DNA from: Marsupella aquatica
Lineage: Eukaryota > Marchantiophyta
Assembly (NCBI GenBank): GCA_973895155.1
Contig: OZ316895.1
Coordinates: 18,538,001 to 18,602,000, forward strand
Direction of reading: 5' to 3'
Length of the DNA stretch: 64,000 nt
Within the stretch, counting starts at the first letter, position 1; every line of letters begins with the position of its first letter. Shown in pieces: positions 22,626 through 31,639 of this stretch. The notes below the pieces were generated by a model that made no database searches, was not told the origin of the DNA, and worked only from the letters and a program-made list of their open reading frames with translations. The position numbers were made by a program, and so were the translations under genes.

Positions 22626-22915
22626 GCCAGGCCGAACGCACTACCCGAGACGTGCACAGGGTGCAGCCTGCGGGTAAGTGGTTGCGAGCACGGGTTGAGG
22701 ACCTGTATCATCGAATCCGGATCGAAGGCGGACAGCACGAAGGCTTAGAAGCCCTTAAGCCGGGGTCGATCCTGCTATCGACTAAGGTACGTTCCGGCGG
22801 CGGAACACAAACCATACCTAGGAGGTGTCCGTATTTAGCAGTATGCGCACTTAGCGCTAGTTTACGAGAATAAGGTGCATTACGTGCTTCCCTTCCTGCC
22901 CGAACCCTCAGATTT
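22626..22915 (+). other. Strongly conserved block at the 3' end of family A LTRs (A1 copy)
   Basis: About 290 bases are identical to the solo LTR copy (starting near 45601), although the LTRs differ by about 3% elsewhere. It contains the hairpin motif and most of a 98-102 codon frame (22568-22873) that is also open in the other two complete LTRs (45548-45844, 55413-55709). That frame may be open only because the DNA is conserved. Confidence 0.6.
22786..22820 (+). other. Conserved LTR hairpin motif (A1 copy)
   Basis: GGTAC, stem GTTCCG-GCGG-CGGAAC (22791-22806), then ACAAACCATACCTA. About 170 bp before the LTR end. Identical in the other family A LTRs. Confidence 0.75.
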
Positions 22916-22975
22916 ACGAGGGATATGCCCGTCTAAGCTGAAGTCTGAGTTAAAGCCGCAGCCGATGACGTGACA

Positions 22976-23270
22976 CACATCTTGTTTCAACAATGTCTGA
23001 CCTTTGGTCGATATGGCATATCTGTCAAGCTAGACCCTAGGTATGTTGAGATGGATGGTTACCCACCTCGCACTGGAAACTTGGCGGGTTACATCAATAG
23101 CACTGTGGGTTGTCAGCGTTTAGGCTTTAGGCCAAACGCTGAGTGGCACGAGTACCTTGACCAGACCCACCCTCGTTTGCCACAAGCTTGTACTCATTAC
23201 ATCTTGACCCATGCTAGCCGCACCATTTGAGCAGGGGAAGAGATTTTTGTAGATTATGATTGGCATTGAG
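22976..23270 (+). pseudogene. SET-domain fragment
   Basis: Reads as the C-terminal half of a SET methyltransferase domain: GNLAGYINST (the catalytic NxxxxxNHS-like loop region), PNAEW, then HASRTI, a TGA at 23228-23230, and in the same frame AGEEIFVDYDWH ending in TGA near 23268. The A-x-R-x-I-x-AGEE-x-x-x-DY signature is the usual SET end. SET proteins methylate lysines, often on histones. The usual NHS is NST here and the frame has a stop, so it is probably dead. It begins right at the A1 LTR edge and lies just upstream of the CACTA transposase; whether CACTA carried it is unknown. Confidence 0.6.
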
Positions 23271-23545
23271 GATGTACATGATATATTCATCATATATGGA
23301 CCCATTGTTGCCTATTGCATTACATTATATTTAATTAAATTTTTGATTATGATGTTGTATTAAATATGAATTTTAACAATTGTAGGATGGTGCATATATT
23401 ACCCTTCCACCTCATCCATCCATGATGATGATGTCAGCACGTGCCTTTCACCTACGTGCCACTCTGCATTTTTCTGATGAGGAAGATGTTGAGGGGGATA
23501 ACGTGGAGCCTGGTGATATGGATAGTGACCATGGGGAGTATACCA

Positions 23546-24195
23546 TGATGCATATGATGGAGAGGAGGGGGATGCACCCATTCTTGAAGAGGATGCTTTT
23601 GCCCACCTTGTGGACGTTCACTTTGGACCACATGCACCTGAGGGTGAGAGGCCTACCATGGAAGTAGACCAGGAAGATTGGGACCAGTTGGAAATGGAAG
23701 CCAGAACTCCACTCTTCCTGGATTCTCCATCATCACGGTAAGTCTCATGATTGAATAGTATGTATATAGTTGAGGGTATGCCCCAGCCCAACTAGCTAGT
23801 GAATGTGTGGACCATTACTTACCACACCCAATGTCATACCTCAAACTAATTGTGTACACGTACAATTCCCTGGTTTCACAAATGCAAGTTGGATGCCACT
23901 TTGTTGATGTTGAATTTGCAGGGAGTTTTCAACACTTCAGACATCCATACAGATGCACTATTCCAGCTATTCCACAAAAAACTCTTGCCACAACCAAACA
24001 CTCTCCCTGGGTGTGTGAGGGAGGCTAAGAAGTTGTTAACCTCAATTGGATTGGCTTTAGAGACTATCCACATGTGTCCAAGTGGTTGCATCCTGTACAG
24101 AGGGACATACTATGAGCATACACAGTGCCTAGAGGCACAATGTAAGCTTCCACGATACCGGCCTGATACCATCTGCAAAGAAATTCCAAAGAAGG
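23546..24195 (+). pseudogene. CACTA Tnp2 transposase, N-terminal part
   Basis: A first coding block (EEDAFAHLVDVHFGPH ... EARTPLFLDSPSSR) ends at a GTAAGT donor (23738). The second block resumes around 23890 with DATLLMLNLQGVFN and continues AKKLLTSIGL, HMCPSGCILYRG and YEHTQC. This is the order at the start of plant Tnp2 proteins (tandem Pro-rich/acidic leader, then the helix and Cys-containing region before the catalytic part). The intron acceptor phase does not fit perfectly, suggesting decay. Tnp2 cuts and pastes elements with CACTA ends. Confidence 0.7.
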
Positions 24196-24399
24196 TGATG
24201 TCCTCCTCTTGCTGGCATTGCAAGACATTTGCTATAGAATAAATTTAGGACGAGTCCATAGAGTTATGTTTGACAGAATGTTGTTGTGATGCCTAGACAG
24301 GAATCACTCGGCCGGTTAAGTGGGTAAAGCAGGAAGGCACCCTAGGAACACCTTAGTATAGTGACAAAACAAGGAAAATATAAACAATTAGGGGCAACC

Positions 24400-27300
24400 A
24401 TGGAACCCGGGCAGAGGCCGGAGGTAAGGCTGAGGGTGAAAACCCGATTAGGGTTAGGGCGCGTTAAGCATCGGCGGCTAGGAAGGATCAACGGGAAGAA
24501 GGACCGGCAGAGGAGAGGGGTAAGGAGCACTTGCAGGAGATGGTGGCTCATTTGCGAGCACGAACTAGGCAGACGACTACGGGAGGCCAACTACTGTCAG
24601 CTGCTTAGGCAAGCACTCGGGGAGAGAGTAGATACCGACGATCGACCTAAGGAGGGTATGAGCAACGTCAATCAAGCGGCACATTTCTGGGGATGCCTGT
24701 TTGAACGGGCAACTGAGTACATCAAGACTTACGAGGACGAGGAGTCAGAAAGGGCAGCTCGAGAACGGCAGGAGCTCGCTCGATTGTGGGAGCTGCACAA
24801 GACGGCTTTCTTAGGAGGCGAACTCATCAAGGACGATTTCCTGTGGACGCCTACTTCCAATCAACTCGACGATCTTCTGTTTTGCAAAGACAGCGTCGTC
24901 GGCATCCGAGAGGCCATCAAGAACTGCAACGACATACACTGGGAATTAAAGGGTAGCACGGAAAGGTGGACCCAGGCAACGGTGCTAGGAGAAACCTCCA
25001 CGGCAGCAGAGATGAAGAGGAAGGGGGCCGTCAACGATGAAGCCACCCCGGCAAAAAGAACGAGGTCGGCGGCACCAAAGAAGCCAGCCGAGCAGCAGAG
25101 CAGGAGGCAGGGAGAAGCCGAAGAGGAGGAGGTCGATCCCATCAAGGCCATTCCAACCAGGGATGACACCTGGAAGGGCTGGGCGGCAACCCTACCGGTG
25201 GAGGTGCAACTACATTTTGCACGGGAGGAGGATGCATGCTTTACGGCCATGCAGACCAAGAAGTACCAAGGCTTCATGGCCGGATCCGGCTTGGAGGCCT
25301 TTGTAAGATTACCATGGCTGAAACCGGAGGTACCGGAGTCAGACCTATTAGAATTCGTGGGGTCATGGGAACCCGAGACCAATTGCACGAGGATATATGG
25401 GAGGGATTTCTATCTTACTCCCAAGGTAATTGCCGAAGTGTTTGGCCTGCCGATAGGCAATAAGACCAAAGTTGATACCAGGAAGACCTTGCCTGACAAG
25501 GAGTTCCGGTCGTTCCCCGGGCCATCAACGAAGAATGGCTTCTTCCGGAACACCTGCACCAACCCGCACATAGGAGAGATGATCGACTTCTTGCGGGTGA
25601 CCATGCATTGTAACTTGCCGAGGGCAGAGATCGGCAAGGCACAGGTCTATCTGGCAGAAAGGCCAGACCCAAGCCGGGACTACAATGGGTACCTCCTCAA
25701 CCAATTGAAGAAGATCTTAAAGGAGGAGCAGCAGGTAATCGGCATGGGGAGCGTGTCGCGGCTTGGCTATCACATGCCGCTGTTGTGCCGGTATGCCAGA
25801 GGTCAGACTTTTGCCCCGGTACTTCCCCTGCAGGTAAGGGCACCCGAGGAAGCTCCAACGCCGAGGCCGTTGGCTGAGAAGCCTCAACCACCTGTTAGTC
25901 CTACGATCGAGCAGGTGTTTAGGCCCAGGAAGGAAGACTTGCCGATGCAGCAACCAGGCATGCAGAGTCTGCTGAAACTACTGGAGAAAGAAAAGAAATC
26001 GGCATCGGCAACAACAACGGCAACGGCAACAATGCAGGACACTACTACAGAGGTAGGCCTACACTGGCTCACAAGAGAAAACCCCTTTGCTGGAGACAAG
26101 GAGAGAATCAGGCCGGAATCCAAGCCAGGTGTTCGAATGTACGTGGGAACCTCAAGCTCCGAATCTGAGGCAGAATTGCCTGAAGCTCCTACCGACGAAG
26201 AGGAGAGGGAGAAGCCGGACGTCCAAGAGGTAGAGGAGGCAGTGGAGGACTGCAGCCATGATAATTCCGGCTATGGGTCGGACCATCACGTTCCAGGAGT
26301 AAGGACCTGTGGCCGGTTTGTCCCCACACTTCCAAGGGTAGTGCGAGGGGACCCCAACCAGCAGAGTAGCCCTGAGTCTCCCCCACCAGATGTTGCTCCC
26401 CCGAGCTTCGACGGCATAAAACAGACGGTGCAGGAATTTCAGGAGCGAATCAAGCAGGAGGAAGAGGCCGCCCTGGCTAAGGAAAAGGATTTACCCGGAG
26501 GAGATTGGCCGGAGGACATTAGGCGGCTAGCCGAAAAAGGAAGCAAACCTCTAGCCACGATTGAAGAGATCCGCAGGACGGCTTGGGAGCAGAGGCCACG
26601 ATGGGCGATGCCGATCACTTCTACTTACTCCACCTACGCTAAGAATAGAGCCATGGAGTATGGTGAGATGTGTGGGGAACTTGCGCTCGGCATCTTTGGA
26701 GAGGAGTTGGAGGTAGGACCCTTTTTCCATAGGGAGCAGTTGGAGAAGCACCAATTAGAAGAAGCGGTGGCTTTAGAGAGAAGCAAGAAGGACGAGGTCA
26801 TTCGGCGGCTTAGGAGGATGGAAGCCGAGATTGAAGATCTAAGGGCGGCCAAGAAAGCCCAAGATGAACTGCGGATTAAACGACATGAGCTGAACATCAT
26901 GCAGGGGCAGTTGGACACCGCACAGGCTGAAAATCAGAATATCAAGGATAAACTGACTCAGACGCAGGAAGAGTTGGCCGACACGATCAAAGAGAGGGAG
27001 AAGTGGAAGCAAGAGCTGAAGAATACAGAGGAGGCCCACATAACAGCCAACAGCCGGGCCATGGCGGAAACCCAAAGAAAGGAATGGGCGTTGAAAGGGG
27101 AGCTCGAGAAAATCCGCGGAGCCCTTGAGCAGAAGGAGGTCGAGTTAGGGAAATCCTATCAAGGGATTATGGCGCTGCAGCAGGAGCTTGCGTCCCTGAC
27201 GGCCAGCTTCAAGGCCGACCTAAGGGAGAAGGACGAGATGCTCGAACAGACTTACGCCAAGATGAACCAGATGGAGTCTGTCATCATTGCAGAGCTCGAC

Positions 27301-28023
27301 AAGGAGCTAAGAGCAACCCAGGAGGAGAGGGCTACCTTGAAGAAGGAATTGGAGGAAGCCCACAGGGAGCAGGAGGAGGCCAAAAACGAGCTGGAGGGGG
27401 CACGTAAGGACCTGGATGAAACCCAAGAGGAGTTGGAGGAAATCACGAGGAAGATGGAGAACCTACAGCGGCGGGCCGACAACCAAACAGAGCGGCTGAA
27501 GAAACAAGCCGCAGTATTTAAATGCTTAGCTGCAGCAGGTCCATCTCCCGTTGGGACAAACCAGTTACCAGGGGTGGTAATTGCCGAAGGACAAGCCGCG
27601 TCAACTGCACCAGTGCCGGAAGTAAGTGGGAAGGGGAAGGGACCAGCTGCCGAGCCACCAACGAAGAAGAAGCGGAAACCTTCAGGGTCAAGGAGTAATA
27701 CGACTTCACAGGCCGTGGTGATCAAGGAGGTAGACCCAGCACCGACCCCAGACAGGGTCACGGCTAAGGATCCAACTACCCTAGGGGAAGGGGAGGCCGA
27801 AGCCGAGGGAGTGGCTGAAGCCGAAGCCGTGGGAGTGGCTGAGGCCGAAGCCGTGGGTATTGCCGAGGCCGGTGTCGAGGCTGAAGCCGAAGGTGGACCC
27901 AGTCAGGCCGATGGAGAGTTGACTCAGTCAAGGGCAGGTAATCTGTCAGTAGGCGGGCCAACGGTAGTGGCTGAGGAGGAAGTGTTGGGGGCGTCCATTG
28001 AGGATCCACCACCGGTGTCGTGA
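24400..28023 (+). CDS. LTR-borne family B protein (ORF-L), intact, 1207 codons
   Basis: An uninterrupted ORF lying wholly inside a solo LTR, starting 115 nt from the LTR start. The ATG at 24400 has a good context (GCAACCATGG). Residues 1-290: basic N-terminus, then helical segments. Residues about 290-446: a central domain with QGF, RLPW, YGRDFYLTP, FGLPIGNKT, KEFRSFPG, NGFFRNTC and AQVYL. It is similar in order to the family A gene and, from memory, to the putative plant transposon protein domain near Athila ORF1. Residues about 780-1037: long heptad coiled coil. C-terminus: KKKRKPSGS basic patch and a degenerate EAEAVG(V/I)A repeat. Function unknown. Promoter unclear: the only AT-rich boxes upstream are TTAGTATAG and AATATAAAC. 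Confidence 0.82.
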   Translation: MEPGQRPEVRLRVKTRLGLGRVKHRRLGRINGKKDRQRRGVRSTCRRWWLICEHELGRRLREANYCQLLRQALGERVDTDDRPKEGMSNVNQAAHFWGCLFERATEYIKTYEDEESERAARERQELARLWELHKTAFLGGELIKDDFLWTPTSNQLDDLLFCKDSVVGIREAIKNCNDIHWELKGSTERWTQATVLGETSTAAEMKRKGAVNDEATPAKRTRSAAPKKPAEQQSRRQGEAEEEEVDPIKAIPTRDDTWKGWAATLPVEVQLHFAREEDACFTAMQTKKYQGFMAGSGLEAFVRLPWLKPEVPESDLLEFVGSWEPETNCTRIYGRDFYLTPKVIAEVFGLPIGNKTKVDTRKTLPDKEFRSFPGPSTKNGFFRNTCTNPHIGEMIDFLRVTMHCNLPRAEIGKAQVYLAERPDPSRDYNGYLLNQLKKILKEEQQVIGMGSVSRLGYHMPLLCRYARGQTFAPVLPLQVRAPEEAPTPRPLAEKPQPPVSPTIEQVFRPRKEDLPMQQPGMQSLLKLLEKEKKSASATTTATATMQDTTTEVGLHWLTRENPFAGDKERIRPESKPGVRMYVGTSSSESEAELPEAPTDEEEREKPDVQEVEEAVEDCSHDNSGYGSDHHVPGVRTCGRFVPTLPRVVRGDPNQQSSPESPPPDVAPPSFDGIKQTVQEFQERIKQEEEAALAKEKDLPGGDWPEDIRRLAEKGSKPLATIEEIRRTAWEQRPRWAMPITSTYSTYAKNRAMEYGEMCGELALGIFGEELEVGPFFHREQLEKHQLEEAVALERSKKDEVIRRLRRMEAEIEDLRAAKKAQDELRIKRHELNIMQGQLDTAQAENQNIKDKLTQTQEELADTIKEREKWKQELKNTEEAHITANSRAMAETQRKEWALKGELEKIRGALEQKEVELGKSYQGIMALQQELASLTASFKADLREKDEMLEQTYAKMNQMESVIIAELDKELRATQEERATLKKELEEAHREQEEAKNELEGARKDLDETQEELEEITRKMENLQRRADNQTERLKKQAAVFKCLAAAGPSPVGTNQLPGVVIAEGQAASTAPVPEVSGKGKGPAAEPPTKKKRKPSGSRSNTTSQAVVIKEVDPAPTPDRVTAKDPTTLGEGEAEAEGVAEAEAVGVAEAEAVGIAEAGVEAEAEGGPSQADGELTQSRAGNLSVGGPTVVAEEEVLGASIEDPPPVS

Positions 28024-28668
28024 CGGTGCAAGGGCGCCGTTCCTTTTAGGGAGGGCGGACGTGGAGGGAGGAGGCGTGAGTGGGCAGGGCGGGCGCGGAT
28101 CTCCACGTTTAGGATTAGGATCAGAACCAGGAGCGGCCCTGACACTTAGCTTAGTGGGATTGCGGTCCCACTGGTAGGAGCAACACTTGTGCTCCTGCCT
28201 TGCTGTACATAGGTAGATTCGGGCAAGTAGATTACTGTCAGGTAGATTAGGCTTACGATGCAAAGAATGGCGGATCCACTACCAGGATAAGTACCTGGGC
28301 AGCGGGGAGCTCAGGGCCTCTTCTTTAGCAAGTTTTTAGTTTGCACCAGCCGGGCTGGGATCAAGTAGTACGAGAAGCTCTCGGTTAGTCATACAGTGAC
28401 CCTTGTGTATATTCATGTTTCCTCATGCCTAAGAGCTGAATAGAGTTGGCCTCACGGCTTAGTTCGCAGAACTTGTGTATGAGATGTACTGTTTGTATGG
28501 CAAGTGCATGGTATGACTCAGTCAGAATGAGTCATTTTGCTATTTGTGTGTCGCATTAACTTGTGTGAAGAGTGCCCACATCAACAGAAGGAAGGAAAGT
28601 AAGCAGGGGAGTGAGAGTTGGATGTGTCGAGCTGAGAGAGGTCTTAGCGGCTTAACCAAGCCTATTGG

Positions 28669-28702
28669 GGATCATTCCGACGGCGGAATCCAAACATACC
28701 TA
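28669..28702 (+). other. Conserved LTR hairpin motif (B solo copy)
   Basis: GGATC, stem ATTCCG-ACGG-CGGAAT (28674-28689), then CCAAACATACCTA. About 235 bp before the LTR end. Confidence 0.75.
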
Positions 28703-28935
28703 ACAAGAAGACAGGGGAAGACAGGGGAAGGCCTATATTAGGCCGGCTACGTATCTCATGACCCGATGAAGGATCTGTCCAGTATATGTGTGTAAAATGT
28801 TAATAGTAGTAGCAGAAGGTTAGCAGCGTCCCATGCCGCTAAGCCGCGGAAACGGCCTCGCCAAGCACGAAACCTGCGGGAATCGGCTTGAGCTGGGGGG
28901 TTTCTTGGGTTTAGGGAGCCATGGGACGCACCACA

Positions 28936-29251
28936 GTTGTTTCAATTATTCAAACCTACTTTTGTCCATTTTCCTCGTCATTTCCAATGTATGCACACGT
29001 ACGTGAATTTCTTCAGATGTAACTTACTCTTTGACTGACAAGTAAGGTTTTTACGTTGTCTAGCACATGGTTACCATATATTTATGTTGTGTATTACAAT
29101 GTTAAATGAAGCACGCAACATTACTAACGTTGCTAAGAAACTTTACTTTGTATGGTACGTTGTATGGGTGAATTGACGTCGTGGGAGACAAAGTAAAGTT
29201 TTATTTAACGTTAGAGTGATGGTTATGACACTGTTTATGGTAGGTCTTTAG
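28936..29251 (+). other. Tnp2 intron remainder with a hairpin (29125-29216)
   Basis: Holds an exact 14-bp inverted repeat (AAACTTTACTTTGT at 29138-29151, ACAAAGTAAAGTTT at 29188-29201), extended imperfectly to TAACGTT...AACGTTA. It could be a tiny MITE. The intron ends at GTCTTTAG/G (29251). Confidence 0.55.
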
Positions 29252-30916
29252 GTATTTCCCGATCACACCCCGACTACAACATCTTTATCGACGGAAACAT
29301 TTATCAACACTTCAAACGTGGCATGCTGAGAACAAATCTCCACCAGGGATTATGCGATATCACCACGATAGTCTAGCATGGAAGCACATCGACAACACTT
29401 GGCCAGATTTTTCTAGGGATCCAAGGAATGTTCAATTGGGGTTAGCAATAGATGGGGTAAACCCATACAAGCAACGACGGAAGAGTAAGTCCATATGGCC
29501 AGTTCTTTTGCTCAATCCAAATATCCCTCCATGGTTGGCGATGAAGAAGGGTCATGTTGTCCTCCTTGCTATCATTCTGGGTCCTCAGGCCTGTAAGAAT
29601 CCAGACATTTGCTTGGCTTCAGCTTATGAAGAGTTGCAAAAGCTATGGGAGTTTGGGGCAGTGACCACAGATGTGACTCGTACACCAGATAATGGGAGGA
29701 CATTTAATATGAGAGCAATGATCACCCATTGCACCACGGATGGTCCAGGTAATTCTCAGTCATAGAAATATTTCAGACATGCATTGTGCATGGTTCTATT
29801 GCATATGCCAATGGTTTTTGGCCTGAATGTTTTAAATTCATTCACAGGTATGGGCACAATATCTGGCTTGAAGGTGGCCAGTTCTTCAGCTTGCCCTTCA
29901 TGTGGTCCTGAGTTGCATGAGAGGTACTCTAAGCATCTACACAAAACCACATATGAGGGTAGTAGGGTCCGTTTGCCAATGGGCGATATATTGCAACATA
30001 ACACCACACATTGGGCTGGGACTGAGTTTAGGCCATGTCCCAATGGGCCTTCAACTGAGGGTCAAATTCAAATGGCAGAGAAAGTGGAGGCAAAGTTACT
30101 TCAACCTAAGCATTATGGTGTCAATTGTCGCTCAGCTTTGTGGGACTTGCCTTATTGGAGGGTAAGTAAAATTAGATTAAATCTATTTTAAGTTAGTGAC
30201 TTGTAGTATTCTCTTTTTGAGTTTCTGACTAGCAAAACCTAGATCTTCATCTTGCAGAGACTCCAGATCAGATGGTTGTTGGACCCCATGCATATTGAAG
30301 TAAATGTTGCCAAGAATCTGGTGAAGCACATTTATGGGAGGAATGATATTGACTCATGCAGTCTGAGAGGATGCAAAGCAGGTTGGAGTGGTGAAGAGTT
30401 GTTGGATAACTCGAGATGGGGAGAAGCCACCTACTCCTTGGGTTTTGCCAAAAGAGATTTTGAAGGAGATGAACTGGATGATATGTGAAATGAAGTTCTC
30501 TAGCCATTACGGAGCCGGCTTCTGTGGGTGCACTACAAGGGATGACCACATACCCCCAATAGGCTTGAAGTCTCACGATCATCACAAGTTGATTCAGCAT
30601 GTGTTACCTGCTGTCTTGCATTCTTGCGATGATTATAGAGAGTGAAGCCTACTCTGATTGATAGTATATGAGATGTGCTCCATTTTTAGGTTAGCATAGT
30701 TTTGTTGGCATATATTTATGATATGATCATTGCATATTTTTATGATACTAATAATTTGACAAAATTTTGAGTACCCCATACAAGTGGGTATGCGCCAAGG
30801 AAATAAAGGGGAGTGAGATTCCCAAGATGAGGGAATGGTCGGCCAGTGTTATGTGCAATATGGAGAAGGTGTTTAACCCATGTATTTTTGATATGAAGTT
30901 GCATTTGCTATGTGTC
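29252..30916 (+). pseudogene. CACTA Tnp2 transposase, catalytic and C-terminal part
   Basis: Exon 29252-29747 starts YFPITPRLQHLY and includes ENKSPPGIMRYHHDSLAWKH, WPDFSRDPRNVQLGL, DGVNPY, WPVLLLNPNIPPW and KKGHVVLLAIILGP, the conserved Tnp2 catalytic blocks. After an intron (acceptor CATTCACAG) comes GTISGLKVASSSACPSCG to DLPYWR (29847-30164, donor GTAAGT). Then, after TTGCAG, RLQIRWLLDPMHIEVNVAKN. A frameshift near 30400-30440 moves to the frame with GLKSHDHHKLIQHVLP. After a stop at 30645, a DUF4218-like MEKVFNPCIFDMKLHLL block (30860-30905) is the last recognised part. Introns are in normal positions for this family; frameshift and stop mean it is dead. Confidence 0.8.
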
Positions 30917-31626
30917 GTGACATATAGTATCGTAGCCATAGTGTATCAAAAACATACAAAGCACTGGCAATGCACATGTGCAAGCTGCTAGCAACCAACA
31001 TGCATAGAAAAAGTCCCATCACATTTACAAGTGCCAAGAAAAAGCAAATGAGGTGGTATGTACGTAGTGGAGGTGTAAACCTCTGTATCATAAAAGGCGT
31101 AAGAGAAACAAGCATACTGAAATCGAATCAAAAACCGGCGGGATGCCAAGATCAGTCGGGAACATCTAACAAATCATTGTGTGAATCCCGTGTACGGAAC
31201 CGACGAGCACTGTCTGAGCTCTGTCAACAGCAATTCAAGAAGAACTGAAAACCAACAACGAAAGACATGCCCTAAGTAAACAAAGTCCTGGCGTCACACT
31301 AACAAGCGCGTTTGCTTCAAGAACGCCTGGAATTTGCTATAAAAACATGTCGCTAACTCAAGTAGTACACTAGCCCTAACTACATACCTAGCGGGCATGT
31401 GAGGGACATGCCGATGTGCATAAGAGGCACTGTCCCTCGGCATGACAACTGTTGTGACATATAGTATCGTAGCCATAGTGTATCAAAAACATACAAAGCA
31501 TTGGCAATGCACATGTGCAAGCTGCTAGCAACCAACATGCATAGAAAAAGTCCCATCACATTTACAAGTGCCAAGAAAAAGCAAATGAGGTGGTATGTAC
31601 GTAGTGGATGTGTAAACCTCTGTATC
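30917..31626. repeat. Pair of 173-bp direct repeats flanking 364 bp
   Basis: 30917-31089 and 31454-31626 differ at only two positions. The repeats sit exactly between the last CACTA homology and gypsy C. On the minus strand a GGTCTGGGGGGG purine tract (31628-31640) precedes them, as expected upstream of a 3' LTR, so the block is probably the LTR region of C. The 364-bp middle contains a minus-strand TGTCATGCCGAGGG start that could alternatively be an LTR start. No target duplication found. Confidence 0.7.
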
Positions 31627-31639
31627 CCCCCCAGACCAC

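Larger units (their letters stand above)
14210..22975 (+). mobile_element. Family A gypsy element A1, internally deleted, split by solo LTR D
   Basis: Begins with the family A LTR start TGTGACGCC at 14210, jumps at about 14860 into the RNase H part of pol, and continues to a second LTR start at 16573. The 3' LTR ends in GACGTGACA at 22975. The lost segment is the rest of the 5' LTR, PBS, gag, protease and RT. The flanks do not match (CCGTG left, CACAT right), so the two ends may come from different insertions joined by recombination. Confidence 0.88.
16573..22975 (+). repeat. Family A 3' LTR of A1, interrupted by D
   Basis: Starts TGTGACGCCGCC after the purine tract AAGCAGGGAGCTA and ends GACGTGACA. 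Without the 2403-bp D insert and one CCAGC it is about 4.0 kb, matching the other family A LTRs. It is about 3% diverged from them in a sampled 120-bp stretch. Confidence 0.92.
24285..28935 (+). mobile_element. Family B solo LTR (4651 bp) inside the Tnp2 gene
   Basis: Starts TGTGATGCC and ends GACGCACCACA, flanked by exact 5-bp duplications GTTGT (24280-24284 and 28936-28940). There is no internal region, hence a solo LTR formed by LTR-LTR recombination. The same unit occurs inverted at 31829-36559 and as the 3' LTR of the B element (37484-46193). It lies in what is probably an intron of Tnp2, between coding blocks ending near 24195 and resuming at 29252. Confidence 0.93.
23300..30916 (+). 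mobile_element. CACTA-type DNA transposon (Tnp2), decayed, ends not found
   Basis: Identified by transposase homology on both sides of a family B solo LTR. No CACTA terminal repeats were located. The left limit is approximate. The right side stops at 30916, where a 173-bp direct repeat and then gypsy C begin, so the rest of the transposase may lie beyond the nest and outside the window. Confidence 0.7.

Noticed and set aside
22508-22873. A second LTR protein gene (98-121 codons)
   Set aside because: Open in all complete copies, but the DNA itself is nearly invariant, so an open frame is no independent evidence; noted as a conserved block.
30917-31626. A TRIM element bounded by the 173-bp repeats
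   Set aside because: No primer-binding site after the first repeat, no polypurine tract before the second on either strand within the unit, and no target duplication.
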